Part shown: positions 26,256 through 35,458 of the stretch, piece by piece | Numbering within the stretch: position 1 is the first letter of the stretch | How the letters are laid out: each line of letters starts with the position of its first letter | Source of the DNA: JAJPHW01 sp963799065 | GTDB taxonomy: Bacteria; Acidobacteriota; Terriglobia; Terriglobales; Acidobacteriaceae | Assembly: GCA_963799065.1 (NCBI GenBank) | Contig: CAWCVJ010000003.1 | Span: 1,212,782-1,276,781 of the forward strand | Length of the DNA stretch: 64,000 nt | Direction of reading: 5' to 3' | Translations under genes and position numbers: made by a program | Notes under the pieces: model-generated | The model's database searches: none | What the model was told of the DNA's origin: nothing | Seen by the model: only the letters and a program-made list of their open reading frames with translations

Positions 26256-28137
26256 TACCGCCAACCGCGGCCTGCGCCCGCATGTGCGCCACCACCAGAC
26301 GGATCTCATCGAAAGTAATCTCCGGCGGCAGCGCTTCCTTGAGCGGCTTGAGCCACTGCACTCCGAGTCGATCACAGGCAGCGCGGATGATGGGCTGTTT
26401 GTCGGGATCGACCCATTTCGGCTGAAACTCGATTTGAGCACTTTCGATCAGAGTCGCGACCATGCCGACAATGGTAGAGAGTTGCCGTCCGCGAATCGTC
26501 GCGATTTCCTCGAAGCTGCGGCCCTCGGCCAGCAGTTGAATGGTATCTCGCGCGGGCTTGGTCTTCGGGGATTCGTCAATGCTGGGGCGTGCCCCCTCGC
26601 GGAACTGGCTTAAAGCGTCGAGCAACCGCGGACCGTAGGCTTCGGTCTTGCGCTCGCCGAATCCGGTGATGCTGCGCAACTCCGGCAAAGTCGACGGGCG
26701 TCGGCGGCAGATTTCGTCGAGTGAAGTGTCGTGCATCACGATGAACGCAGCGATTTTTTCATCTCGAGCGACATCCCTGCGCCACTGCCGCAGATACTCA
26801 CGCAGTTCTGGATCGACGCCTTCCGCTAGGACGGCCGGGCTCGACGAAGTTTGCGGAAGAGTCGATCGCTCGGCGTAACTTCTGCCGCGTTTGGCTTTCG
26901 GCTCTGGGACAATCGTCATCCACTCGGGCATTTTCCCGCAAACATCGCACGCGTCGCACGATGCCCACTTCGGCGTTTCGCCGAAGTGCTTGCAAATCTG
27001 ATGATGCCGACACGTGTGCGAGTCCACGAAATCGCGAATCGTATGGTAGCGCTGCCAGGCGCGTTCCTTCTCAGCACTGTCGGTGATCTGGCCAATGAAG
27101 TAGGCAAGCAGTGCGGCGTCCCGCTTCTGCCACAGTAAAACGCAATCGGCCGAATTACCATCGCGTCCGGCGCGGCCAGCTTCCTGGTAATACTGCTCAA
27201 TCGACTTTGGCAACGAGAGATGAATCACCGCGCGCACCGCCGCCTTGTTGATTCCCAATCCAAACGCAATCGTCCCCACCAGAACCCGAACTTCGTCGGA
27301 CATCCAACGCTCTTGATTGATGCGACGCTCCTCGGCTTCCATCTTGCCGTGATACCCGATGGCCGCGATGCCCTGTTCCTCCAGGAAGTCGACGGTTTCA
27401 TCAACGCGTGCGATCGTCGGAGAATACACGATGACATTGCTGCCGTGATAAAACTTTAAGCCGGCGGCCAGCAGGCGTATCTGTTCATCGCCCTTGCACT
27501 CTTTCACCAGATAGCGAAGGTTGGGCCGATGGAAGCTTGCGATGTATTTATCCGGCTGCTTCAACTGCAACTGATGCAGAATGTCATGCCGCACCTGCTT
27601 GGTCGCGCTCGCGGTAAAAGCCGCAATCGGGCAGTCGGGAAAGTTCGCGCGCAGGCGACTGAGCAGCCGGTAGTCGGGGCGAAAATCGTGTCCCCATTCT
27701 GAAATGCAATGCGCTTCGTCGATGGCGAAAAACGCAATCGGAACTTGCTGGAGCCAGCTCACGGTATCCGCGCGGGCGAGACGTTCAGGCGAGAGATACA
27801 ACAGGCGATATTCGCCGGCACGGGCTTTGCGAGCGATCTCAGATTGACGGTCTCCTGCCAACGTGCTGTTTAGAAACGCCGCTGGAATGCCCATCTGCGC
27901 CAGTTGCGCTGCTTGATCCTGCATTAACGCGATCAAGGGGGAGATGACGATCGCAGTCTTCTCCGACACCAAAGCCGGCAGTTGATAACACAATGACTTG
28001 CCGCCGCCGGTAGGCATGACCACGCAGGTGTCGCGTCCTTGCAGCAGGCTTTGTACCACTCGCTCTTGTAGAGGACGGAACGCGCTGAATCCCCAGTAGC
28101 GTTGCAGCACTGAGATCAAATCCGCATCTTGGGGCAT
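26230..28137 (-). CDS. recQ: RecQ, ATP-dependent DNA helicase
   Basis: A 635-residue 3'-5' helicase. Walker A MPTGGGKS at 41-48, DEAH box in FFAIDEAHCISEWGHDFRPDY, and SF2 motifs IV-VI (AGRAGRDG). The zinc-binding region is at about 375-415 (C-R-H-H-Q-I-C... C-D-A-C-D-V-C), and an HRDC domain at about 470-540. The winged-helix RQC domain is replaced or shortened; C-terminal residues 550-625 contain a Rhea-like helical segment (IQLLAEGRSFEEIATIRGRQ). The last eight residues come from a repeat. RecQ acts in recombination and repair. Confidence 0.95.
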   Translation of the reverse strand: MPQDADLISVLQRYWGFSAFRPLQERVVQSLLQGRDTCVVMPTGGGKSLCYQLPALVSEKTAIVISPLIALMQDQAAQLAQMGIPAAFLNSTLAGDRQSEIARKARAGEYRLLYLSPERLARADTVSWLQQVPIAFFAIDEAHCISEWGHDFRPDYRLLSRLRANFPDCPIAAFTASATKQVRHDILHQLQLKQPDKYIASFHRPNLRYLVKECKGDEQIRLLAAGLKFYHGSNVIVYSPTIARVDETVDFLEEQGIAAIGYHGKMEAEERRINQERWMSDEVRVLVGTIAFGLGINKAAVRAVIHLSLPKSIEQYYQEAGRAGRDGNSADCVLLWQKRDAALLAYFIGQITDSAEKERAWQRYHTIRDFVDSHTCRHHQICKHFGETPKWASCDACDVCGKMPEWMTIVPEPKAKRGRSYAERSTLPQTSSSPAVLAEGVDPELREYLRQWRRDVARDEKIAAFIVMHDTSLDEICRRRPSTLPELRSITGFGERKTEAYGPRLLDALSQFREGARPSIDESPKTKPARDTIQLLAEGRSFEEIATIRGRQLSTIVGMVATLIESAQIEFQPKWVDPDKQPIIRAACDRLGVQWLKPLKEALPPEITFDEIRLVVAHMRAQAAVGGRDSSLRSE

Positions 28138-28246
28138 GACGCGATTATAGGGGACATGGCGTTCTTAACCTGTGACGCATCCACTGGGGCGTTCCGATCC
28201 GCAATGAGTCCGACGATGGTGCCTCAGCGGCTATAATTCGCTATCC

Positions 28247-29032
28247 ATGAAATCTTTTTTCCGTCTCGTGCTGCGAGCACTCATCCTGTTGGTGGTCGCG
28301 CTGGTGTCTGCACTGACGGCGATGCGTTTTGCCATTCATGGTCGCGAAGTCGCGGTGCCCAACTTCATAGGCAAGACGCCAGCCGAGGCGCACAAACTGG
28401 CGGATGATGTCGGCCTTCAACTCACTATGGATCGCCAGTACTTCAGCGACAGCGTGCCCGAGGGACGAGTCATGTCGCAGTCGCCTTCCGCGGGTGCGAA
28501 GGTTCGTCGCGGATGGCAGGTGAGTTTAGCGGAGAGTCTCGGTCATCAGCGCGTACAAATTCCGAATGTTGTCGGCGAGAGCGAGCGCGCGGCCAGCATG
28601 AACATAGAACGCCGCGGTCTGAACATAGCGTCGGTCGCCGAAGTCGCGCTGCCGGGTGCACCTGTCGATGATGTGTTGGCGCAGAGTCCGCCGGCCAACG
28701 CCAGCGGCGTAATGGCGCCCCGCATCGGATTGTTGGTGGCAACCGAAGCGCCATCTCCCTCCTTTGTGATGCCCAGTTTTGCGGGACAAACGCTGGGAAA
28801 TGCGGCGCAAGTTCTCCAGAGTGCCGGCATGAAAGTCGGCGCGGTCACCGCGCAATTGCCGCCCGCTGCGGTGCCTGCGACTCTGCCGCCGGGCAGCGAT
28901 CCGAAAGTAGCGCTGATCCCGCCGATCCAGCCAGCGCCTGCGGCGACTCCTTCGAGCATTATCGTCAGCCAGAATCCGGTTCCAGGCGATAAGGTCGCGG
29001 CAGGAATATCGGTGAACTTCGTCGTGCGTTAA
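28247..29032 (+). CDS. PASTA-domain membrane protein
   Basis: A 261-residue protein with one N-terminal membrane segment (residues 8-28) and three PASTA modules beginning VPNFIGKTPAEAHKLADDVGL, IPNVVGESERAASMNIERRGL and VMPSFAGQTLGNAAQVLQSAGM, the last extended by a Pro/Ala-rich insert. PASTA modules bind peptidoglycan or muropeptides; in other bacteria they are fused to kinases or penicillin-binding proteins, but here they stand alone, exposed outside the membrane. Its TAA and the convergent rsmB TAA share the tetramer TTAA. Confidence 0.88.
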   Translation: MKSFFRLVLRALILLVVALVSALTAMRFAIHGREVAVPNFIGKTPAEAHKLADDVGLQLTMDRQYFSDSVPEGRVMSQSPSAGAKVRRGWQVSLAESLGHQRVQIPNVVGESERAASMNIERRGLNIASVAEVALPGAPVDDVLAQSPPANASGVMAPRIGLLVATEAPSPSFVMPSFAGQTLGNAAQVLQSAGMKVGAVTAQLPPAAVPATLPPGSDPKVALIPPIQPAPAATPSSIIVSQNPVPGDKVAAGISVNFVVR

Positions 29033-30372
29033 GCTGATCGCGAACGCTTTTGCAAGATCGCCGCGAAGAATCCGTCGCAGGGATGAATGCCTGGAATCGT
29101 GCGCAAGTATTTGTCCCGAACCAGCGATTCGACGCTTGGCCACGACAATTCTTCGCTCGCCTTCAGTTGCAGCAGATCGGTGCGCGGATCCAGAAGTTCG
29201 AACCACGAGTCATCTGCGATCGCCTTTTCCACCACAGCCCGATTCTCTTCGGGCTCCATTGAGCAGGTGGAGTACAGCAATCGGCCGCCGAGTGCAACGT
29301 GCTTCAACGCCGACTTGAGAATCGCGAGTTGACGCTGCTGTAAGTCGACGAGGTCGGCCGGTGTGAGCCGCCATTTGATTTCCGGATTTCTCCCCAATGT
29401 GCCCGTGCCGGAGCATGGAACGTCCACAAGAACAAGATCGAATTCTCCCGCACCGGGAAGCCGAGTAACGTCACCGGTCTTAACCTCGACGTTGGGGTGG
29501 CGAACGCGTTGCCTCAACAACCGCGCCCGATGCGGATGCAGCTCCAGCGCGAGGATGTTTGATTGGGGATTCCGTTCAGCCAGGATGAGCGTCTTTCCGC
29601 CTGGGGCCGCGCAGCAATCGAGAATCTTCTTTCCGTGCCCGGCCAGCAGCGCGACCAGTTGCGAGGCCTCATCCTGAATCGAAACTCGACGATCGCGGAC
29701 CGCTGTGGTCTGCTGGACGTCTCCACTCTCGACCCGTCGTGCAGATTTAACCAGCCGCCCCGCCGTAAGGGTGATGCCGTTGCGCTGAATTTCTTCCAGA
29801 GCTTTTTCATTGCTGATATGGAGCGATGTATCGGGTTGACGTTGATCGTATTCGCAGATGGCGGACGCAGCTGGGGCTCCGAATTCCTGGAGCCATCGTT
29901 CCACCATCCATCGCGGATGCGCCCATGTTCGGGAGAGCTCTTCCGAAGTGTTTTCTGCCGTCGGAGAGACGAGCTTCTTCTTGGCTTGAGTCGAACATTT
30001 GCGCAATACGGCATTAACGAACGGCGCGCCTGACTTCTTGGCCGACTGCTTCACCAGTTCCACGCTCTCATGAATCGCCGCATGCGCGGGAATCCGATCA
30101 AGAAACGAGAGTTGATAGATCCCCATCCGTAGAGCGATAAGCACGGGGGCGTCCAACTCGCGAAGTTTCTTGGACGAGTGCGCGGCGATGGTGGCGTCAA
30201 GTGCCGACTGCCAGCGCAACGTGCCCATCACCAACTCAGTGGCAAGACGATGATCCGCGGCGGAAAGCTTCTCTAGATTGTCCGAGTGCAGCAACTCGGA
30301 GGCATAAGAAGCTTCTTGATGGACGCGCAGCAGAATCTCGAAGGCAGCTTTGCGAGCTGGAGAAATTGCCAT
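29029..30372 (-). CDS. rsmB: RsmB, 16S rRNA (cytosine-967-C5) methyltransferase
   Basis: A 447-residue enzyme with an N-terminal NusB-like RNA-binding domain (about 1-140) and a SAM-dependent methyltransferase domain. The SAM site is at LDCCAAPGGKT; the catalytic cysteines are in VDVPCSGTG and YSTCSMEPEEN. Normal length. It is followed upstream on the minus strand by fmt and def in one probable operon, 11 bases from fmt. Confidence 0.96.
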   Translation of the reverse strand: MAISPARKAAFEILLRVHQEASYASELLHSDNLEKLSAADHRLATELVMGTLRWQSALDATIAAHSSKKLRELDAPVLIALRMGIYQLSFLDRIPAHAAIHESVELVKQSAKKSGAPFVNAVLRKCSTQAKKKLVSPTAENTSEELSRTWAHPRWMVERWLQEFGAPAASAICEYDQRQPDTSLHISNEKALEEIQRNGITLTAGRLVKSARRVESGDVQQTTAVRDRRVSIQDEASQLVALLAGHGKKILDCCAAPGGKTLILAERNPQSNILALELHPHRARLLRQRVRHPNVEVKTGDVTRLPGAGEFDLVLVDVPCSGTGTLGRNPEIKWRLTPADLVDLQQRQLAILKSALKHVALGGRLLYSTCSMEPEENRAVVEKAIADDSWFELLDPRTDLLQLKASEELSWPSVESLVRDKYLRTIPGIHPCDGFFAAILQKRSRSA

Positions 30373-30383
30373 AGGAAAAGACT

Positions 30384-31313
30384 CTACGCGCCTAACTTTT
30401 CGCCCGGAGTAGGGCGGTAGCCGTGAATGAAATCGCGAGCTGGCATACGCTTCTTGCCTTCGGGCTGCAGTTCGAGTATTTCCAACGACGTATTGAGGCC
30501 GCAGCCGACGAGAAGTCGCTGTCCTTCAATCGTCATCATCGCGGATTCTGAGCGTTGAGAGAGCGGCTTGGCTTGCCAGACGCTCAGCGTCCTGCCACGG
30601 AACTGTGTGAACGCGCCGGGCCAAGGCTGGAATCCGCGTAAACGGTTGTAAAGTTCGAAGGCTGAAAGCGCAAAATCGATCCGCCCATCTTCTTTCTTTA
30701 GGATCGGCGCTAGCGTGGCCTGAGCGGAATCCTGTGGGCGAGGAAGAGCTTTTCCAGCGCGGAGGCCGCGCAAAGTCTCAACCAGCAGCGGCGCGCCGAT
30801 TGCGGCGAGCTTCGGCGAGAGGGTTTCGGACGTGTCATCCGGCGCGATGGCGAGTTCTTCCTGTAACAGCATGTCTCCCGTGTCCAGGCCTGCGTCGATG
30901 CGCATCGTGGTCACGCCGGTGACCGACTCCCCGCGTGCAATCGCCCACTGAATCGGAGCGGCGCCGCGATACTTGGGAAGCAACGAGGCGTGCAAATTAA
31001 TGTTTCCCAGCGGAGGTAGATCGATCATCCATTGGGGAATGATACGGCCATAACCGACAACGATGATTGATTCCGGCCTGACCGAAGTCAGCGTCCCGCG
31101 AAAGTCGTCGTTGTTCTTAATCCTTTCCGGTTGCGCTATGGGAAGGCCAAGCGCGAGGGCGGCTTGTTTCACGGGTGAGAAAGTGAGTTCGAGTCCACGC
31201 CCGCGCGGTTTGTCGGGCTGTGTCACGACCAGTCGCACCGAAAAATCCGCCGCAACCAGGGCTTGCAACGCAGGAACCGCGAATTGCGGAGTGCCGCAAA
31301 AAACCAGGTTCAT
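30384..31313 (-). CDS. fmt: Fmt, methionyl-tRNA formyltransferase
   Basis: A 309-residue enzyme that formylates initiator Met-tRNA using 10-formyltetrahydrofolate. The catalytic segment NINLHASLLPKYRGAAPIQ has N106 and H108; a C-terminal OB-fold domain binds tRNA. It is followed by rsmB and preceded by def (19 bases), the classical def-fmt-rsmB order. Confidence 0.97.
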   Translation of the reverse strand: MNLVFCGTPQFAVPALQALVAADFSVRLVVTQPDKPRGRGLELTFSPVKQAALALGLPIAQPERIKNNDDFRGTLTSVRPESIIVVGYGRIIPQWMIDLPPLGNINLHASLLPKYRGAAPIQWAIARGESVTGVTTMRIDAGLDTGDMLLQEELAIAPDDTSETLSPKLAAIGAPLLVETLRGLRAGKALPRPQDSAQATLAPILKKEDGRIDFALSAFELYNRLRGFQPWPGAFTQFRGRTLSVWQAKPLSQRSESAMMTIEGQRLLVGCGLNTSLEILELQPEGKKRMPARDFIHGYRPTPGEKLGA

Positions 31314-31332
31314 CGCAACGCTCGCAGCGTGC

Positions 31333-31842
31333 CTACCACTGTCCGGCTTTCATCAGTTTGCGAATCTTGCGCTTCATCAAATCGCGCTTCAAGCTGCTGA
31401 GGTGGTTGAGATAAAGCTTGCCATTCAGATGATCGGTTTCGTGCAGGAAGGCGCGCGCCAGTAAATCCTCGCCCGTCTTTTCGTACTCTTTTCCGTTTTC
31501 ATCTTTTGCACGAACCGTCACCACTCGCGCTCTGGTCACTGGCTCGCGAAACTCAGGGACGCTCAAACAGCCTTCGCTCTGTGTCTGCTTACCTTCGGTG
31601 TGGACGATTTCAGGATTCACCAGCACCAGCTTTGCTTCCGGATCTTCGCCGAACGATACGTCGATGACGGCCAGCCGTTTCGATATCCCGATCTGCGGGG
31701 CTGCCAGGCCAACGCCGTGGGCCGCATACATGGACTCGAACATATCGGCCACAAGCTTTTTCAGCTCAGCATCGAAATCGACGACGGGCTTCGCGACTTT
31801 TTCCAGTACAGGATCGCCGAATTTTACGACGGGATAGATCAT
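31333..31842 (-). CDS. def: Def, peptide deformylase
   Basis: A 169-residue metalloenzyme that removes the formyl group from new proteins. All three motifs are intact: GVGLAAPQ at 43-50, EGCLSVP at 90-96 with metal ligand C92, and HETDH at 134-138. First gene of the def-fmt-rsmB operon; it follows aroC by 19 bases in the same direction. Confidence 0.97.
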   Translation of the reverse strand: MIYPVVKFGDPVLEKVAKPVVDFDAELKKLVADMFESMYAAHGVGLAAPQIGISKRLAVIDVSFGEDPEAKLVLVNPEIVHTEGKQTQSEGCLSVPEFREPVTRARVVTVRAKDENGKEYEKTGEDLLARAFLHETDHLNGKLYLNHLSSLKRDLMKRKIRKLMKAGQW

Positions 31843-31861
31843 TCGTTATGAGTGTGCAGCT

Positions 31862-33034
31862 TTAATAATCCTTCAACTGCTGACGGTATCCTTCAAAGTT
31901 GCGCCGAGTTTCCAGCATGGAATCTCCGCCGAATTTTTCCAGCGCGCAGCGGGCGAGCGTGAGCGCCACCATCGCTTCCGCCGCCACGCCTGCGGCGGGA
32001 ACGACGCATACATCGGATCTTTCGTACGCCGCCTTCACCGGTTCGCGCGTCGCGAAATCGACAGACTGCAAAGGCCGGCGCAGCGTGGATATCGGCTTGA
32101 GATATCCGCGAACACGAATCTCTTCGCCATTGGAAACGCCGCCTTCGATGCCACCGGCGTTGTTGTGCTCGCGGGTGAAACTAGTGAAGCCTGATTCCCC
32201 GCCATAAGTAATTTCATCATGCACCGCCGACCCCGGCGCGGCGGCGCTCGCGATACCACTGCCGATCTCGACAGCTTTCACCGCTTGCAGCGACATGATC
32301 GCGCCCGCGAGCATGCCGTCCAGCCGCTCATCCCACTGCGCGTAGGTGCCGAGCCCGGGAGGAACTCCGTGCGCGACAACTTCAAACACTCCGCCTACTG
32401 AATCGCCGGTGCGCAGCACGCGATCCACTTCTTCCTTCATGCGCGGTTCATATTCCGCATCGGCGCACGCCAGCAAAACTTCTTCGCGATCCTGCAAGGC
32501 GCGAATGTCTTCCCATGCGATCTCGCGGGTGAGTGCCGCCGCGCCCACGGCGATCACATGGCTGGAGACCTCAATGCCTAGCTCTCGCAAAAATAATTTT
32601 GCTAACGCTCCAACGGCCACGCGTGCCGCCGACTCGCGTGCAGAGGCCCGCTCCAGCACATAACGCGCTTCGGAGAAATTGTATTTCAGCGCACCGGCAA
32701 GATCGGCGTGACCGGGGCGCGGCGACGCCACACGCTTATGCTTTTCAGGGTCGCCCGCCTCGACGGGAAGCGAATCTTGCCAGTTTTTCCAATCTTTGTT
32801 TTCGAGCAGCGCCGCGATCGGAGAGCCGATGGTCATGCCGTGATGCACGCCGGAAACAATGTGCGCGGTGTCGCGCTCGATGCGCATGCGCCCGCCGCGA
32901 CCGTACCCCTGCTGCCGCCGCCATAGCTCGCGGTTTATGAACTCCAAGTCTACTTTCAAACCCGCGGGGAGGCCGGAAATGAACGCGACCAGGCTCTCGC
33001 CGTGAGATTCTCCTGCAGTATAAAAACGAAGCAT
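31862..33034 (-). CDS. aroC: AroC, chorismate synthase
   Basis: A 390-residue FMN-dependent enzyme that converts EPSP to chorismate. The start chosen is the ATG at 33034 (MLRFYTAGESHG, the usual beginning); a frame opens nine codons earlier. Family segments are clear: GRGGRM, RPGHADL, RASARESAARVA, and a C-terminal DFATREPVKAAYERSDVCVVPAAGVAAE. It leads the def-fmt-rsmB cluster and is divergent from galU. Confidence 0.96.
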   Translation of the reverse strand: MLRFYTAGESHGESLVAFISGLPAGLKVDLEFINRELWRRQQGYGRGGRMRIERDTAHIVSGVHHGMTIGSPIAALLENKDWKNWQDSLPVEAGDPEKHKRVASPRPGHADLAGALKYNFSEARYVLERASARESAARVAVGALAKLFLRELGIEVSSHVIAVGAAALTREIAWEDIRALQDREEVLLACADAEYEPRMKEEVDRVLRTGDSVGGVFEVVAHGVPPGLGTYAQWDERLDGMLAGAIMSLQAVKAVEIGSGIASAAAPGSAVHDEITYGGESGFTSFTREHNNAGGIEGGVSNGEEIRVRGYLKPISTLRRPLQSVDFATREPVKAAYERSDVCVVPAAGVAAEAMVALTLARCALEKFGGDSMLETRRNFEGYRQQLKDY

Positions 33035-33109
33035 GTTTGAAGGATTGTATCCGACTCGCACCGTCTGGTCATCGCCGTATCGCAGCGGTTACAATCGCAC
33101 AGGTTGATT

Positions 33110-33988
33110 ATGAAGAAAAAAGTTCGCAAAGCCGTCTTTCCCGCCGCCGGATTGGGCACGCGTTTTCTCCCCGCCACCAAAGCCCAGCCTAAAGAAATGC
33201 TGCCCCTAGTCGATAAGCCGATCATTCAATACGGCGTGGAAGAGGCCATGGCCGCGGGTTGCGACCAGATCATCATCGTCACGGGCCGCGGCAAATCGGC
33301 GATTGAAGATCATTTTGACGTGAGTTACGAACTGGAACATATGTTGGAGGAGCGCGGCAAGACCGATCTGCTGGAGATCGTCCGCAAAATCTCCGACATG
33401 ATTTACATCGCCTACGTCCGCCAGAAGGAAGCCATGGGTCTGGGCCACGCCGTCCTGACCGCGCGTGAACTTGTGGGCGACGAGCCTTTTGCCGTCCTTT
33501 TAGCCGACGATGTGATCGATGCGACTCCGCCCTGTCTCAAGCAGATGATTGAGGTCTTCGACGAACTCGGCTGCTCGGTGATCGCCACTCAAATCGTCGA
33601 AGGCAAAGCCATCTCCTCGTACGGTGTGCTCGACGTAAAACCAGTCGACGGACACAACGGCCGCCTCTTCGAAATTCACAACATGGTCGAGAAGCCGAAG
33701 CTCGAAGATGCGCCGTCGAATCTGGCCATCATCGGACGATACATACTGACGCCTGCCGTATTTGAGACTCTGGCTGAAACTCAGCGCGGCACAGGCGGAG
33801 AGATTCAACTCACCGATGGCATGAAGCTGCTGCTTAAGCGGGAAAAAATGTACGCCTACGTCTATGAAGGTAAGCGTCACGATACGGGGGACAAACTGGG
33901 TTTCCTCAAGGCGACGGTTGAGTTTGCTCTCAAGCGTGAAGATCTTGGCGGGCCAATGCGCGAATATCTAAAGAGCCTGAAGTTGTAG
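33110..33988 (+). CDS. galU: GalU, UTP-glucose-1-phosphate uridylyltransferase
   Basis: A 292-residue enzyme producing UDP-glucose. The nucleotide-binding loop FPAAGLGTRFLPATKAQPKEM is at residues 9-30 and the GLGHAV and EKP motifs follow. The ATG at 33110 is preferred to a TTG two codons upstream. UDP-glucose serves cell-surface polysaccharides. It converges with purD. Confidence 0.96.
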   Translation: MKKKVRKAVFPAAGLGTRFLPATKAQPKEMLPLVDKPIIQYGVEEAMAAGCDQIIIVTGRGKSAIEDHFDVSYELEHMLEERGKTDLLEIVRKISDMIYIAYVRQKEAMGLGHAVLTARELVGDEPFAVLLADDVIDATPPCLKQMIEVFDELGCSVIATQIVEGKAISSYGVLDVKPVDGHNGRLFEIHNMVEKPKLEDAPSNLAIIGRYILTPAVFETLAETQRGTGGEIQLTDGMKLLLKREKMYAYVYEGKRHDTGDKLGFLKATVEFALKREDLGGPMREYLKSLKL

Positions 33989-34054
33989 GCGCGCGCGTCC
34001 CTTCGGCTTTGCTCAAGGCGGCTCCCGCTCGTGCGGCACCATCCGCGAGGACTC

Positions 34055-35323
34055 CTAAGAGATGGCCTTCCGCGCAATATCCTTCCGGTAATGCGCGCCT
34101 TCAAAACTGATCCGCGAAACCGCCTCATAGACTCGCTCGACGGCAGAGGATAAGTCGCTGGCCCGTGCAGTCACACCGAGAACGCGACCCCCAGCGGTCC
34201 ATAATTTTCCCTCAGCGAAACGCGTTCCCGCGTGGAAGACTTTTACTCCGGATAGCTGCTCCGCCTGCTCGATGCCGGTAATTTCTTTGCCGATGGGATA
34301 CAGTCCCGGATAACCGCCCGACGCCATCACCACACAGACCGCCGCAGCACTGGACCATTTGAACTCAGCCTCGCTTAGCCGGCCATCGACCGCCGCTTCG
34401 ATGGCTTCGAGCAGATCGCTCTCCATGCGCATGAGGATGGGTTGCGTTTCAGGATCGCCAAAACGGCCATTGAATTCGAGCACCATGGGGCCGCGCGCCG
34501 TCATCATTAAGCCGCAATAGAGAATGCCTTTGAACTCTGCGCCTTCGGCCTTCATCCCAGCGACCACCGGCTGCGCCACGTGATGCAGCAGCCATGCCGT
34601 CATCTGCTCATCCACCATCGTGGATGTTGAGTACGCGCCCATGCCGCCGGTATTCGGTCCCTCGTCGGCGTCGAATACGCGTTTGTGATCGCGAGCGGCC
34701 GCCAGCGGAGCGACGCGTTCGCCGTCGCTCATGACTAAAAATGACAACTCGTCCCCTTGCAAATGTTCTTCGAGCACGACCCGTGCTCCGGCTTGTCCTA
34801 CGAGTTTGCCGCCGAGCATCTCCGTGGCTGAGGCCAGCGCTTCTTCTTTGGTGGCGCAGATGACGACGCCTTTGCCTGCGGCGAGTCCGTCCGCTTTGAC
34901 GACGATGGGGGTCGAGAAGTGCGTCAGGGCCGGCTCCAACTCTTCCACCGAATCGCAGACCGCATAGTGTGCCGTCGGAATGCGATGGCGCTGCATGAAT
35001 TCCTTGGCGAAGCTCTTGCTCCACTCCAGTCGCGAAGCCGCCTGCGTCGGGCCGAAGATGCGCCAACTACGGCGCTGGAACTCGTCGACAATGCCCAGTT
35101 GCAGCGGAATCTCCGGGCCGACAACCGTAAGATCGGGATTCACCTGATTGGCCAAAGCGACAATAGCGTCGACGCTATTCACATCGACGGGCATGCAGGT
35201 CGCGTCCTGCGCGACGCCGCCATTGCCCGGAGCGCAGATGATTTCCGAAACGCGCGGCGATTGCCGCAGCTTCCACACCAGCGCGTGCTCCCGCCCGCCA
35301 CTTCCAATGACCAAAATTTTCAT
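34055..35323 (-). CDS. purD: PurD, phosphoribosylamine-glycine ligase
   Basis: A 422-residue ATP-grasp enzyme of purine synthesis that joins phosphoribosylamine and glycine. The N-terminus begins MKILVIGSGGREHALVWKL; the ATP-grasp motif stretches over VVKADGLAAGKGVVIC and GPNTGGMGAYS, and the metal site is in LEFNGRFGDPE. Length is normal. Not in an operon with other pur genes here. Confidence 0.97.
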   Translation of the reverse strand: MKILVIGSGGREHALVWKLRQSPRVSEIICAPGNGGVAQDATCMPVDVNSVDAIVALANQVNPDLTVVGPEIPLQLGIVDEFQRRSWRIFGPTQAASRLEWSKSFAKEFMQRHRIPTAHYAVCDSVEELEPALTHFSTPIVVKADGLAAGKGVVICATKEEALASATEMLGGKLVGQAGARVVLEEHLQGDELSFLVMSDGERVAPLAAARDHKRVFDADEGPNTGGMGAYSTSTMVDEQMTAWLLHHVAQPVVAGMKAEGAEFKGILYCGLMMTARGPMVLEFNGRFGDPETQPILMRMESDLLEAIEAAVDGRLSEAEFKWSSAAAVCVVMASGGYPGLYPIGKEITGIEQAEQLSGVKVFHAGTRFAEGKLWTAGGRVLGVTARASDLSSAVERVYEAVSRISFEGAHYRKDIARKAIS

Positions 35324-35399
35324 GAGTGCTAGTCAAGGGTAGGAGGCGTGGGGGAGGATGTCAATTTTGCGATCCGACCTATTCCGGCACAAAGAAATT

Positions 35400-35425
35400 C
35401 GCCGCGAACCTAAAGGTTCGCGGCG
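35400..35425 (-). terminator. Terminator after the FecR/DUF6600 gene
   Basis: CGCCGCGAACC and GGTTCGCGGCG form an 11-bp stem with a TAAA loop; on the minus strand it is followed by AATTTCTTTG. It begins 34 bases after the stop of the FecR/DUF6600 gene. Confidence 0.75.
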
Positions 35426-35458
35426 AAGAAGGAGGACCCTTTGGAAGTTCGCTAGCCT

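Noticed and set aside
29181..29215. TTCGAACC string resembling a tRNA T-loop
   Set aside because: It lies inside rsmB and no acceptor stem or anticodon arm can be drawn.
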